Assembly (NCBI GenBank): GCA_017934595.1
Contig: JAGBJG010000009.1
Coordinates: 188,839 to 252,838 of the forward strand
Origin: Bacilli bacterium
GTDB lineage: Bacteria > Bacillota_I > Bacilli_A > RF39 > UBA660
Length of the DNA: 64,000 bases
Direction of reading: 5' to 3'
In this document: positions 1 to 8,138 of the stretch, one piece after another
Numbering within the stretch: position 1 is the stretch's first letter
How the letters are laid out: every line of letters begins with the position of its first letter
The notes under the pieces: generated by a model
What the model saw: only the letters and a program-made list of their open reading frames with translations
Told to the model about the DNA's origin: nothing
Database searches by the model: none
Translations under genes and position numbers: made by a program

Positions 1-413
1 GTTGGGGTGAACGTGATTATATAGATTTGACACAATGCACTATGACAAAAGAATTTTATAATAACGAGTATAAAAAATATCTTGCTAATCAAATGATAAA
101 TAAAGACGTGGTGAATAGCAAAACTGGATATTATAATCTTAGAAAAGACGGAGTTAATTGTGAGACTATAACATTATTTTTTAATAATCCTAATGTTTAT
201 TCGAATTCTTGGTCTCAAGGAAATAATGCAAGAATATATATTAGAAATAATTCAGAAAAAACAGCTGAAATTAATTCTTATATTGAAACAACGATAGATA
301 AATTAAAAAAAGAATATCCTTACGCTTACATTAGCAATTTTCAAATTACAGAAAACCAAATAATAATAACAATCAATTCAAGAGAGGTTATAACGAAAGT
401 ATTTGATTTATAG
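1..413 (+). CDS. Hypothetical protein, 5'-truncated by window edge
   Basis: The reading frame is open to the left edge (codons from base 3 read WGERDYIDLTQ), so the start lies outside the window and the first in-window TTG/ATG are unlikely to be real starts. About 137 residues are visible. They contain no motif I recognise. The end looks like alternating strand and helix and is rich in Asn, Ile and Tyr, as in extracellular domains of low-GC Firmicutes. It ends just before an intrinsic terminator. Function unknown; coding status is likely from frame length and the terminator placement. Confidence 0.7.
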   Translation, partial: WGERDYIDLTQCTMTKEFYNNEYKKYLANQMINKDVVNSKTGYYNLRKDGVNCETITLFFNNPNVYSNSWSQGNNARIYIRNNSEKTAEINSYIETTIDKLKKEYPYAYISNFQITENQIIITINSREVITKVFDL

Positions 414-417
414 AACC

Positions 418-440
418 AGAGGTATAAATACCTCTTTTTC
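418..440 (+). terminator. Intrinsic terminator after the partial first gene
   Basis: Seven-base-pair stem AGAGGTA/TACCTCT with a TAAA loop, followed by TTTTC and more T residues. Confidence 0.8.
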
Positions 441-454
441 TTTTTGCTTATCTT

Positions 455-463
455 TGTTATAAT
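455..463 (+). promoter_or_regulatory. Extended -10 promoter element upstream of tcdA
   Basis: TGTTATAAT lies 16 bases before the tcdA ATG and directly after the T-tract of the preceding terminator. No good -35 hexamer is visible, which fits an extended -10 promoter. The same arrangement recurs at many junctions in this window. Confidence 0.6.
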
Positions 464-478
464 TAATATGGTGGTAAG

Positions 479-1147
479 ATGTTTACAAGAGAGAGTTGGC
501 TTATAGGTGATAAATTAGATTTAATTAAGTCTAAAACTGTACTTGTTATAGGATTAGGTGGAGTAGGTGGATATACAGTTGAAACACTTGTAAGAGCAGG
601 TATAGGTAATATCATTATAGTAGATAATGACGTTGTTGATATAACTAATTTAAATAGACAAATAGTATCTCTTCATTCAAATATTGGTAATAAAAAAGTA
701 GACGAATGGGAGAAAAGAATTAAAGATATTAATCCAGATATTAATCTAATTAAGTATGATATGTTTGTAACTAAAGATAATATAGGTGAAATATTTAATA
801 ATAAAATAGATTATGTCGTAGATGCATGTGATACTATCGAAACTAAAAAAGAAATAATTAGAATATGCGTTAAAAATAAGATTAAATTAATAACAAGTAT
901 GGGTACAGGTAATAAACTAGATCCATCTAAATTATCTATTAAAGATATTAGAAAAACTAGTTATGACCCTATAGCTAAAAAGCTAAGAAAAATGATTAAA
1001 GATGAAAGAATAAAAGATAAGATCATGGTAATATCAAGTGAAGAAGAACCTAAAATAAAAGGTAAGGTGGGGTCTATATCATATGTTCCATCTATAGCTG
1101 GAATATATGCCACTTCATATATTATAAATGACATATTAAGGAGTTGA
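479..1147 (+). CDS. tcdA: tRNA threonylcarbamoyladenosine dehydratase (ThiF/E1-like)
   Basis: Member of the ThiF/MoeB/E1 superfamily. TcdA uses ATP to dehydrate t6A37 of tRNAs to the cyclic form ct6A. A nucleotide-binding glycine loop GLGGVGG sits at residues 25-31, followed by the VDND and NLNRQ signatures near 48-61 and the late GSISYVPSIAGIYA segment typical of TcdA rather than MoeB. At 222 residues it is slightly shorter than the E. coli enzyme. No ubiquitin-like partner or rhodanese domain is present. It is followed within 4 bases by a small membrane protein gene; the AAGGAG ribosome site of that gene lies in the last codons here. Confidence 0.85.
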   Translation: MFTRESWLIGDKLDLIKSKTVLVIGLGGVGGYTVETLVRAGIGNIIIVDNDVVDITNLNRQIVSLHSNIGNKKVDEWEKRIKDINPDINLIKYDMFVTKDNIGEIFNNKIDYVVDACDTIETKKEIIRICVKNKIKLITSMGTGNKLDPSKLSIKDIRKTSYDPIAKKLRKMIKDERIKDKIMVISSEEEPKIKGKVGSISYVPSIAGIYATSYIINDILRS

Positions 1148-1151
1148 TTGT

Positions 1152-1469
1152 ATGCCAAATGAATTATATATTTATATGGTGATTATGTATTTTGCTATCG
1201 CGTTTGCTAGAAAGAAAGTAGAAATTAAAATTAGCTTATTTGGAGCTTTTGTAATAGCTACATTAACTAATTTAGGGAATATTGGGACTTTAAATTTTTT
1301 ACCTACTATTATATATGAAGTTGTTATGTTTATGCTATCTTTTATAGTACTAGGATTAACATATAACTTTACTAAGATGAGTAAACTGGGATATTTAGTT
1401 GAAATATTAGTAGCTATTGGATTAGTATATGTATACTATAGATTTGGTATATATATCTTTGCTATGTAG
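1152..1469 (+). CDS. Small multi-pass membrane protein, unknown
   Basis: A 105-residue protein that is hydrophobic throughout, with about four likely membrane segments (approximately 5-20, 28-45, 52-70, 83-103) separated by short basic loops (ARKK, KMSK). The AAGGAG ribosome site overlaps the end of tcdA, so the two are probably cotranscribed, and the GH25 lysozyme gene follows after 7 bases. No family recognised. The position suggests an envelope role, but this is only context. Confidence 0.75.
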   Translation: MPNELYIYMVIMYFAIAFARKKVEIKISLFGAFVIATLTNLGNIGTLNFLPTIIYEVVMFMLSFIVLGLTYNFTKMSKLGYLVEILVAIGLVYVYYRFGIYIFAM

Positions 1470-1476
1470 GTGATAT

Positions 1477-2649
1477 ATGAAGAAGTTATTAATAATTTTA
1501 ACTAGTATATTTTTTATATCAGTAAGTGTAGTATTTTATTTTAAGTTTAGATTTAAATTAGAAGTTACATTAAGTGATGATTTATATGTAAAATCAGGTG
1601 AAGAAGTAAACTTAAAGAATTATATTATTGAGTCAAATGGTATATTTAAAGATTCATTAGTCACTTTTTATGAAGCTGGTGAAAAAGAAGTTACTCTATT
1701 ATATTTAGATAAATATAATAATGAAAGAGAATATAGTTTTAAAATAAATGTTATTGATAAAGATATGCCATTTATATTATCAAGTGGCTCTGTTACTACA
1801 TATGTAGGGGAAGAAATAGATCTATTAAAAGGTGTTATATGTGCTGATTATACTTCAGGTAATGTTACATGTATTGTTGAAGAGGAATATGACATTAATG
1901 AAATAGGTAAGTATTATCTTACATATAAGGCTACTGATGAAAGTGGTAATAGTGCAACTAAGAATTTCACTTTAAATGTCATAGAAAAGCCTAAATATAC
2001 ACCATATGTTGAGCCATCAGAACCTAATTATGTATATTTTAATGATGTTTTAGAAACTTATAAAAACGATAATACTAAAATAGGTATAGATGTATCTAGA
2101 TTTCAAGGAGATATTGATTTTACTAAGATAAAAGAAGCAGGAGCTGAATTCGTAATTATAAGATTAGGTTGGTATATTGATGAAGAATTAGGTTTAGATT
2201 ATAATTATGAGAAATATATTGAAGATGCTACTAATGCTGGATTAGATATAGGACTATATTTCTATAGTGAAGCAAGAACTAAAGATGAAATAGATGCAAT
2301 AGTAAAATTTATAAAAGATAATGTTAAACATGAAATAAAGATGCCTATAGCTTATGATTGGGAAGATTTTAAGAATTATAATTCATATAAATTAAGTATT
2401 TATGAATTCAATAATTTAGCTTATAGATTTATGGATGGCATAAAAAATATTGGTTATAAATCTATGTTATATGGTAGTAAATCATATCTAACTAATATGT
2501 GGATTCCTAGTAGTTATCCTGTTTGGGTGGCTCAATATTACAAAGAAGTAACATATACAGGTGACTATGATATGTGGCAACTTACAGAGGATGGAAAAAT
2601 CGATGGAATTGCTGGTACAGTAGATATTGATATTTTCTATATAAAATAG
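1477..2649 (+). CDS. Membrane-anchored GH25 lysozyme with Ig-like modules
   Basis: Predicted muramidase that cleaves the MurNAc-GlcNAc bond of peptidoglycan outside the cell. Residues about 4-24 form an N-terminal membrane anchor. Two Ig-like/DUF5011-type modules follow (about 28-165; 'DESGNSATKNFTLNV' is typical), then a GH25 domain from about 200 to 390. Catalytic signatures are visible: GIDVSRFQGDIDF with D205, and AYDWED with D294 and E296. The domain order is reminiscent of cell-wall remodelling or surface enzymes of gut Firmicutes. The start ATG follows the GGTGAT ribosome site at 1470-1475. It is the last gene of the tcdA cluster. Confidence 0.9.
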   Translation: MKKLLIILTSIFFISVSVVFYFKFRFKLEVTLSDDLYVKSGEEVNLKNYIIESNGIFKDSLVTFYEAGEKEVTLLYLDKYNNEREYSFKINVIDKDMPFILSSGSVTTYVGEEIDLLKGVICADYTSGNVTCIVEEEYDINEIGKYYLTYKATDESGNSATKNFTLNVIEKPKYTPYVEPSEPNYVYFNDVLETYKNDNTKIGIDVSRFQGDIDFTKIKEAGAEFVIIRLGWYIDEELGLDYNYEKYIEDATNAGLDIGLYFYSEARTKDEIDAIVKFIKDNVKHEIKMPIAYDWEDFKNYNSYKLSIYEFNNLAYRFMDGIKNIGYKSMLYGSKSYLTNMWIPSSYPVWVAQYYKEVTYTGDYDMWQLTEDGKIDGIAGTVDIDIFYIK

Positions 2650-2748
2650 TAGAAAAATACCAAAAAAAATTTAATCTATTATATATTGTTTTATAAATAA
2701 AAAAGGTAATATTTTCTTATAATACCTATGAAAAATAAAGAAAAACTA

Positions 2749-2777
2749 TTGCAAAGCCTTTAAAATAATGGTAATAT
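2749..2777 (+). promoter_or_regulatory. Promoter of the HU gene
   Basis: TTGCAA at 2749-2754, a 17-base spacer and TAATAT at 2772-2777, about 57 bases before the HU start. The long leader (2778-2833) ends in a strong AAGGAGG ribosome site. Confidence 0.75.
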
Positions 2778-2833
2778 GTAATTGTAAGCAAGATAGATGA
2801 CTTGCTACTAAGACATAACAAGGAGGTAACAAT

Positions 2834-3106
2834 ATGTCAAAAACTGATTTAGTAACTTATGTTGCAGAAAACGCAGGATTAACTAAAGCTGATGCTTCAA
2901 GAGCTGTTGAAGCTGTTATCGCTGGAGTTGAAAAAGGATTAAAAAAAGAAGGTAAAGTAACTATCACTGGTTTTGCTACTTTCACAGCTAAGAAAAAAGC
3001 TGCTAAAAATGGTAGAAACCCAAGAACTGGTGAAACTGTTAAAATCCCTGCAAGAACTGCTGTTACAATTAAAGCTGGCTCTAAATTAAAAGATGCTTTA
3101 AACTAA
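2834..3106 (+). CDS. hup: HU family DNA-binding protein
   Basis: Nucleoid-associated histone-like protein of 90 residues, the usual length. It binds and bends DNA as a dimer. The N-terminal helices (MSKTDLVTYVAENAGLTKADA) are followed by the conserved beta-arm signature GRNPRTGETVKIPAR at about 61-75. Codon use is enriched in GCT, GTT and AAA and the ribosome site AAGGAGG is strong, as expected of an abundant protein. It is transcribed from its own promoter and ends at an attenuator-like hairpin before cca. Confidence 0.95.
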   Translation: MSKTDLVTYVAENAGLTKADASRAVEAVIAGVEKGLKKEGKVTITGFATFTAKKKAAKNGRNPRTGETVKIPARTAVTIKAGSKLKDALN

Positions 3107-3126
3107 GAGGCTAAGGTCTCTTTTTT
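3106..3126 (+). terminator. Terminator between HU and cca
   Basis: Six-base-pair stem AGAGGC/GGTCTCT-type pairing with one G-T wobble, a TAAG loop and six T residues. It lies only 14 bases before the cca start, so partial read-through probably feeds cca. Confidence 0.65.
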
Positions 3127-3139
3127 CTTGGAGGTTCGA

Positions 3140-4231
3140 ATGTATAAAACTGCTTTAGAATTATTAAAACAAATAAATAGTAATGGATATAAGGCTTATA
3201 TAGTAGGAGGATATCCTAGAGACTTATATCTTAATAGAGAAAGCCTTGATGTAGATATATGTACTAATGCTACTCCAAAAGATTTAAGAAAGATCTTTGG
3301 AGATATAATGTTACCAAAAGAAAGTTATGGTTCAGTAACAGTCGTTAAAAATAAAATAAGATTTGAAATAACAACTTTTAGACGAGATATTAAATATGAA
3401 AACAATAGGACACCATTAGAAATAGAGTATATCAACGATTTAGAAGCTGATTTAAAAAGAAGAGATTTTACTATTAATACATTATGCATTGATAGTGAAG
3501 GTAATACTATTGATTTATTAGACGGTAAAGAAGATTTAGATAATAAGTTAATTAAGATGGTAGGAGATCCAGACGTTAAACTTATGGAAGATGCCTTAAG
3601 AATATTAAGAGCTATAAGATTCGCGGTTACTTTAAATTTTAAAATAGATAAAGAATTAAAAGAATCTATTAAGAAAAATAGATATCTATTAAAAAACTTA
3701 TCATATTTTAGAAAGAAAGATGAATTGGATAAGATATTTACATCACCTAATGTAAGTTATGGTATAGATTTAATTAAGGAATTAGGCCTAGATAAACCAT
3801 TAGATCTATCTAATATAGATAAGTTAGTAGTAACTGATTATTCTATTGGTATATGGGCACAATTAGATGTACTTGATAAATATAGTTTTACTAATAATGA
3901 GAAAAATACTATAAATAAGATAAATGAACTTAGTGATAAAGATGTTTTAGATGTAGATATATTATATAAATACGGTCTATATGTATGCTCAATAGCTGGT
4001 GATATTAAAGGTATTGATAGGACTTTAGTAACAGCTAGTTATAATGCTTTACCAATTAAAAGTAGTGTTGAAATAGTTGTTCAACCAATAGATATAATGG
4101 GTATTTTAAATAAGGAATCAGGTCCATATTTAAAAGTAATTATGACTGATTTAGAATATAAAATATTACATAGTGAATTAGAAAATGACGAAAATATTTT
4201 AATTGATTACATAGTTAAAAATTATAAATAG
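3140..4231 (+). CDS. cca: CCA tRNA nucleotidyltransferase
   Basis: Class II CCA-adding enzyme that builds or repairs the CCA 3' end of tRNAs from CTP and ATP. The pol-beta head carries VGGYPRD at about 22-28 and the metal-binding pair D37xD39, followed by RRDFTINTL and the EDALRILRAIRF segment of the RNA-binding neck. I use the ATG at 3140 because the upstream in-frame TTG at 3128 lies inside the ribosome site TTGGAGGTT. The resulting 363 residues are somewhat short for the family. Both tRNA genes in this window already encode CCA, so the enzyme may act mainly in repair here. Confidence 0.9.
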   Translation: MYKTALELLKQINSNGYKAYIVGGYPRDLYLNRESLDVDICTNATPKDLRKIFGDIMLPKESYGSVTVVKNKIRFEITTFRRDIKYENNRTPLEIEYINDLEADLKRRDFTINTLCIDSEGNTIDLLDGKEDLDNKLIKMVGDPDVKLMEDALRILRAIRFAVTLNFKIDKELKESIKKNRYLLKNLSYFRKKDELDKIFTSPNVSYGIDLIKELGLDKPLDLSNIDKLVVTDYSIGIWAQLDVLDKYSFTNNEKNTINKINELSDKDVLDVDILYKYGLYVCSIAGDIKGIDRTLVTASYNALPIKSSVEIVVQPIDIMGILNKESGPYLKVIMTDLEYKILHSELENDENILIDYIVKNYK

Positions 4232-4242
4232 GGAGGTTTTTT

Positions 4243-4734
4243 ATGTGTACGTTTGAAGAAGGAAAGTATTATGATACTGATACAAATTGTTTAAGAGCTA
4301 GTTTTGTTAAAGTGAAAAATGATGGTACATCTACATTGAAACCTATATGTAGTTATGTAGGAGATAGTTGTGTAGTACTTCTTAGATGTATTAATGTATT
4401 AGATGATGAAGTTATCTTTAGAGAACCTGATACAGATATGTTAATATATGGTCATAATAATTTAGGTAGTGTATCTACTAGTTATGATACATTAAATGAG
4501 AATAATTATGATATGATAAGAACTGATTTATTAAATGAAAAAATGATATGGGTATCATTAGAAAATGTTCATGAAGCAAATATTGCTACATATAAAAATA
4601 ATATTGAAGTGGTTAAATCTATAAATCATTTATGTGATACAGCAAATCAAAACTTAGTAAAAGGATTTGATGGTATGTGTGCTGCTGCAAATTTATCTCA
4701 TAAAAATGCTAAACGTATACAATTAAAAAGGTAG
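4243..4734 (+). CDS. Hypothetical cysteine-containing protein
   Basis: A 163-residue soluble protein with no signal peptide or membrane segment and seven cysteines (CTFEEG, NCLRAS, PICSYVGDSC, LLRC, HLCDT, GMCAAA). It has a strong ribosome site (GGGAGG) 11 bases after cca and ends at its own terminator. I do not recognise the family. The Cys-rich, beta-strand-rich first half could suit a spore-coat-like protein, since other coat genes occur in the window, but I see no diagnostic motif. Confidence 0.7.
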   Translation: MCTFEEGKYYDTDTNCLRASFVKVKNDGTSTLKPICSYVGDSCVVLLRCINVLDDEVIFREPDTDMLIYGHNNLGSVSTSYDTLNENNYDMIRTDLLNEKMIWVSLENVHEANIATYKNNIEVVKSINHLCDTANQNLVKGFDGMCAAANLSHKNAKRIQLKR

Positions 4735-4748
4735 TTAACTATCTTTTT
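4728..4748 (+). terminator. Intrinsic terminator
   Basis: Stem AAGGTAG/CTATCTT with a TTAA loop, then TTTTTC. The stem includes the stop codon of the preceding gene. Confidence 0.7.
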
Positions 4749-4785
4749 CTTTGTATTTATGATAAAATAACTTTAGGTGATTCAA

Positions 4786-5130
4786 ATGAGTTATAAAATA
4801 GATAGAATAGAAAGCAGTATGGTAAAAGAAGTAAGTTATATTTTAATGACTGAAGTAAAAGATCCTAATGTTAAGTTTGTAACAGTTACAGCTGCAAAAG
4901 TAACTAGTGATTTATCATACGCGAAGATATATGTAACAGTATTAAATAAAGAATATACAAAAGATACATTAAAAGCTTTAAATAATGCTAAAGGATTTAT
5001 TAGAAATGAGTTAAAAGAAAGAATGGATATAAGAAATATTCCTGAATTAGAATTCGTTTATGATGAATCTATTGAATATGGTAATAAGATAGAAAAAATT
5101 ATAGAAGATATTCATAAAGATGATAATTGA
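4786..5130 (+). CDS. rbfA: Ribosome-binding factor A
   Basis: Small KH-like factor that binds the 30S subunit and assists 16S rRNA 5'-end maturation. Family signatures are MSYKIDRIESSMVKEVSYIL at the start, DPNVKFVTVTAAKVTSDLSYAKIYV in the middle and PELEFVYDESIEYGNKIEKII at the end. I chose the ATG at 4786; the in-frame GTG at 4777 is part of the ribosome site TAGGTGAT. The length of 114 residues is normal. An extended -10 (TGATAAAAT, 4760-4768) lies just upstream. Confidence 0.93.
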   Translation: MSYKIDRIESSMVKEVSYILMTEVKDPNVKFVTVTAAKVTSDLSYAKIYVTVLNKEYTKDTLKALNNAKGFIRNELKERMDIRNIPELEFVYDESIEYGNKIEKIIEDIHKDDN

Positions 5131-5171
5131 TTTAATATATAAAATATGTTAAACTTATGTTGGTGAAGCAA

Positions 5172-5357
5172 ATGATTAATTTAGAATTTTTAACACCAAA
5201 TTTAGATAAAGTGAAAAAAGCATCTAAGATAGAAAAGAAAAAAGACGATAAAAAAGATCAGGATCTTTCTAAAAAGAAAGATGATGAAAAAGGTTTCCAA
5301 GAAATATTTGATAAGGAAACAGAAAAATATAAAAGTAACGATGAAAAATCTAAGTAG
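5172..5357 (+). CDS. Small lysine-rich hypothetical protein
   Basis: 61 residues, highly charged, with runs of Lys and Asp (for example KKKDDKKDQDLSKKKDD) and probably disordered after the first 15 residues. The ATG at 5172 is preferred to the ATG at 5157 because GGTGAAG just upstream is the better ribosome site. It sits between rbfA and the Tyr T-box. No homologue recognised. Confidence 0.5.
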   Translation: MINLEFLTPNLDKVKKASKIEKKKDDKKDQDLSKKKDDEKGFQEIFDKETEKYKSNDEKSK

Positions 5358-5373
5358 TTATATTATTAGTAAT

Positions 5374-5527
5374 TAGAAAAATAGTGGTTGATGAAAACTA
5401 TTCAAGATAATATAATAAAATACATATTTGGAGTTACAACGTATACCGCGTTAAGGAGAAAAGATAGACATCTATGAAGTAAGGTGGTACCACGGTAACG
5501 CGTCCTTATAATTTAGGTGTTTTTTTG
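5374..5527 (+). promoter_or_regulatory. T-box leader, tyrosine-specific
   Basis: The apical Stem I motif (AGTGGTTGATGAAAACT) is followed by a specifier-loop segment with UAC (Tyr) at 5421-5423, and then the canonical antiterminator core GGTGGTACCACGG at about 5482-5494. The competing terminator is formed by ACATCT (about 5468-5473) with the AGGTGT just before the T-run at 5521-5526, enclosing the antiterminator. Uncharged tRNA-Tyr is expected to stabilise read-through into the HAD, deoC and tyrS genes. The Tyr assignment agrees with tyrS being in the operon. Confidence 0.92.
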
Positions 5528-5542
5528 TTTAAAGGAGCCAAC

Positions 5543-6133
5543 ATGATTAAGAGAATAATATTTGATTTAGATAATACACTAATCGAATGGATAGATGAAT
5601 ATGATGATGCATTAAAAGATACATTAATCAAATATAATATTGATTTTGATTACCGTGTATTAACCAATACTATAGATGAATATGATTATAATAGTGAAAT
5701 TTATAATAGTTATGATTTAATAGACTATATAAATACTAAGCATAATCTGAATATAACAATTGATTTCATAAATGATTGGTTATGTGAATTAGGTACTAAA
5801 GGTGATGTTTCAAAAGAAGTAGTTGAATTACTAGAATATTTATCAAGTAAATATGAATTGGTAGTTTTAACTAATTGGGAAGGTGCATGCCAAAGAAATA
5901 GATTAAAAGCTGCTGGGATATATAAATATTTTAAAGAAGTATATGGTGGAGAAGTATTTAAAAAACCTAATCTAGAAGCATTTAAAAATGCTATAGGGCC
6001 ATATAATATAGATGAATGTATTATGATTGGTGATAGTATGAAATTTGATATTGAACCTGCTAAAAAGTTGGGAATCAAAACTTATATGGTAGGTCAAGAT
6101 ATAGATATATTAGATTTAAAGGAGATGTTATAA
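5543..6133 (+). CDS. HAD superfamily hydrolase
   Basis: HAD-type phosphatase, 196 residues. Motif I DLDNTL has nucleophile D8 and acid D10, motif II VLTNW is near 108, the Lys of KKPNLEAF lies near 140 and motif III MIGDSMKFDIEPAKKLG near 160-175. The size and cap suggest a class IA phosphatase of small phosphorylated metabolites. The ATG follows AAAGGAG; the upstream TTG at 5525 overlaps the T-box T-run and is rejected. It abuts deoC without a gap, which hints at nucleotide or sugar phosphate metabolism. The substrate is unknown. Confidence 0.85.
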   Translation: MIKRIIFDLDNTLIEWIDEYDDALKDTLIKYNIDFDYRVLTNTIDEYDYNSEIYNSYDLIDYINTKHNLNITIDFINDWLCELGTKGDVSKEVVELLEYLSSKYELVVLTNWEGACQRNRLKAAGIYKYFKEVYGGEVFKKPNLEAFKNAIGPYNIDECIMIGDSMKFDIEPAKKLGIKTYMVGQDIDILDLKEML

Positions 6134-6862
6134 ATGAATGAATATATTGATTCAACATTATTAAGAAGTGACGCGACAATAGAAGATATTACAAAATTAT
6201 GTGAAGACGCAATGAAGTATCATTTTGCTACAGTATGTGTAAATCCATATTATGTACCACTTGCTAAGGAATTATTAGAAGATTCCACAGTAGAAGTATG
6301 TACAGTAATAGGTTTTCCACTAGGTGCATCTACTACTAATGTAAAAGTATATGAAGCAGTTGATGCACTAGAAGCAGGTGCTGATGAAATTGATATGGTT
6401 ATCAATATTGGTGCTTTAAAGGATAAAGAATATGAATATGTTAAAAAAGAAATAGAACAAGTTAGAAATGTCTTAGATGGTAAAGTATTAAAAGTTATCA
6501 TTGAAACATGTTGTTTAACTAAAGAAGAAATTATTAAAGCAACTGAAATATGTAATGAAACATTTGTTAATTTTATAAAAACATCTACAGGATTTGGTAG
6601 TAGAGGAGCTTCATTAGAAGATATAAAAATAATAAATGAACATAAAAATGAAGTATTAGAAGTAAAAGCATCAGGTGGAATTAAAACAAGAAAAGATGCA
6701 GAAGAATTTTTAAAATTAGGTGTTACTAGAATAGGTACTAGTAAAGCTATAGATTTGATAGATGGTTGTCATTGTGATGATGAATGTCAATGTGGTGATA
6801 ACTGTGAATGTGGTGATGATTGCCACTGTGGTGAACATTGCCACTGTCATGAGGAGGAATAA
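6134..6862 (+). CDS. deoC: Deoxyribose-phosphate aldolase with Cys/His-rich tail
   Basis: DERA cleaves 2-deoxyribose 5-phosphate into glyceraldehyde 3-phosphate and acetaldehyde. The TIM barrel covers residues 1-210, with NIGALK, the Schiff-base lysine K178 in EVKASGGI and the phosphate-binding GTSKAI end. After residue 210 a tail of about 32 residues follows with ten cysteines and five histidines in repeated CxCG/CHC units, resembling a metallothionein or metal-binding tag. It ends in three Glu codons that double as the GAGGAGGAA ribosome site of tyrS. The tail is absent from ordinary DeoC. It starts one base after the HAD gene stop, inside the Tyr T-box operon. Confidence 0.93.
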   Translation: MNEYIDSTLLRSDATIEDITKLCEDAMKYHFATVCVNPYYVPLAKELLEDSTVEVCTVIGFPLGASTTNVKVYEAVDALEAGADEIDMVINIGALKDKEYEYVKKEIEQVRNVLDGKVLKVIIETCCLTKEEIIKATEICNETFVNFIKTSTGFGSRGASLEDIKIINEHKNEVLEVKASGGIKTRKDAEEFLKLGVTRIGTSKAIDLIDGCHCDDECQCGDNCECGDDCHCGEHCHCHEEE

Positions 6863-6863
6863 T

Positions 6864-8084
6864 ATGAAGTGTTTTGAAGATTTAAAATGGAGAGGTTTAA
6901 TTAAAGATATCTCAAGTCCAGAATTAGAAGATAAATTAAATAATGAAGAAGTTACATTTTATATAGGAACAGATCCAACTGCTGATTCTATGCATATAGG
7001 TCATTTTTCAAGTTTCTTAATCGCGACTAGATTAGCTAAATATGGACATCATCCAATTTTATTAGTAGGTGGTGCTACAGGTTTAATCGGTGACCCTAAA
7101 CCTAGTCAAGAAAGAAAAATGATAACTAAAGAAGAAGTTATGCATAACGTTGAAGGATTAACTAATCAAGCTAAAAAAATCTTTGGTTTTGAAGTAGTTA
7201 ATAACTATGATTGGATTAAAGATATTAATACTATTGATTTCTTAAGAGATTATGGTAAATATATAAATGTTAATTACATGCTAAATAAAGATATTATCGC
7301 TAGAAGATTAGATACAGGTATTACATTCTGTGAATTTGCTTATACAATTTTACAAGGATTAGATTTCGTACATTTATATGAAGATAAAGGTGTTACATTA
7401 GAAGTGGCTGGTTCTGATCAATGGGGTAATATTACAACTGGTATTGAATTAGCTAGAAAAATGAAGGATGTTGAATTATATGGTCTTACTATGCCTTTAG
7501 TATTAGATGCCAATGGAGTTAAATTTGGTAAAACAGAAGGTAATGCTTTATGGTTAGATATTAATAAAACATCTAGTTATGAATTATATCAATATTTAAT
7601 AAATTCTGATGATAAATGCGTTATTGATTACTTAAAGAAATTAACATTCTTAACTAAAGAAGAAATTGAGGCTATCGAAAAAGAACATAATGAACATCCA
7701 GAACTTAGAATAGCCCAAAAAACATTAGCTAAAGAAGTTATAACATTCTTACATGGTGAAGAAGAATATAATAAAGCAGTTAAGACATCTGAAAATTTAT
7801 TTGGTGGAAATATCAAAGATATAGATATTAAAGATTTATTGACTGGTTTAAAAGATGTACCTCATTTTGATATAGAAGATTGTACATTAATTGATTTATT
7901 AGTTAATAATGGAGTAGCGTCATCTAGAAGAGAAGCAAGAGAATTCTTATCTAGTAATGCAATTTCTATAAATGGTGATATCGTAACTGATGAAAATATG
8001 ATGATTACTAAAGAAGTATCAATGGATGGAGTAGTAATCATAAGAAGAGGTAAAAAGAAATACTTTGTAGCAAGTTTTAAATAA
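6864..8084 (+). CDS. tyrS: Tyrosyl-tRNA synthetase
   Basis: Class I synthetase that charges tRNA-Tyr. HIGH is at residues 44-47, the KMSKS-like loop is KFGKT near 228, and a C-terminal S4 RNA-binding domain occupies about 340-406 (NNGVASSRREAREFL). The 406-residue length is typical. The start is ATG 6864 behind GAGGAGG; a longer in-frame extension upstream only rereads the cysteine-rich end of deoC in another frame. It is the last gene of the Tyr T-box operon. Confidence 0.96.
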   Translation: MKCFEDLKWRGLIKDISSPELEDKLNNEEVTFYIGTDPTADSMHIGHFSSFLIATRLAKYGHHPILLVGGATGLIGDPKPSQERKMITKEEVMHNVEGLTNQAKKIFGFEVVNNYDWIKDINTIDFLRDYGKYINVNYMLNKDIIARRLDTGITFCEFAYTILQGLDFVHLYEDKGVTLEVAGSDQWGNITTGIELARKMKDVELYGLTMPLVLDANGVKFGKTEGNALWLDINKTSSYELYQYLINSDDKCVIDYLKKLTFLTKEEIEAIEKEHNEHPELRIAQKTLAKEVITFLHGEEEYNKAVKTSENLFGGNIKDIDIKDLLTGLKDVPHFDIEDCTLIDLLVNNGVASSRREAREFLSSNAISINGDIVTDENMMITKEVSMDGVVIIRRGKKKYFVASFK

Positions 8085-8093
8085 CTTGCTTTT
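8070..8093 (+). terminator. Intrinsic terminator after tyrS
   Basis: Stem GCAAGTT/AACTTGC with a TTAAAT loop, then TTTTATTTTG. It is followed at 8105-8113 by an extended -10 (TGTTATAAT) for the next gene. Confidence 0.75.
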
Positions 8094-8138
8094 ATTTTGT
8101 TATATGTTATAATAATAAACAGTTTTTGGGGTGATATA

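Noticed and set aside
6762-6863. N-terminal extension of TyrRS
   Set aside because: The open frame upstream of ATG 6864 rereads the cysteine-rich end of deoC in another frame and has no ribosome site; ATG 6864 follows GAGGAGG and matches TyrRS length.
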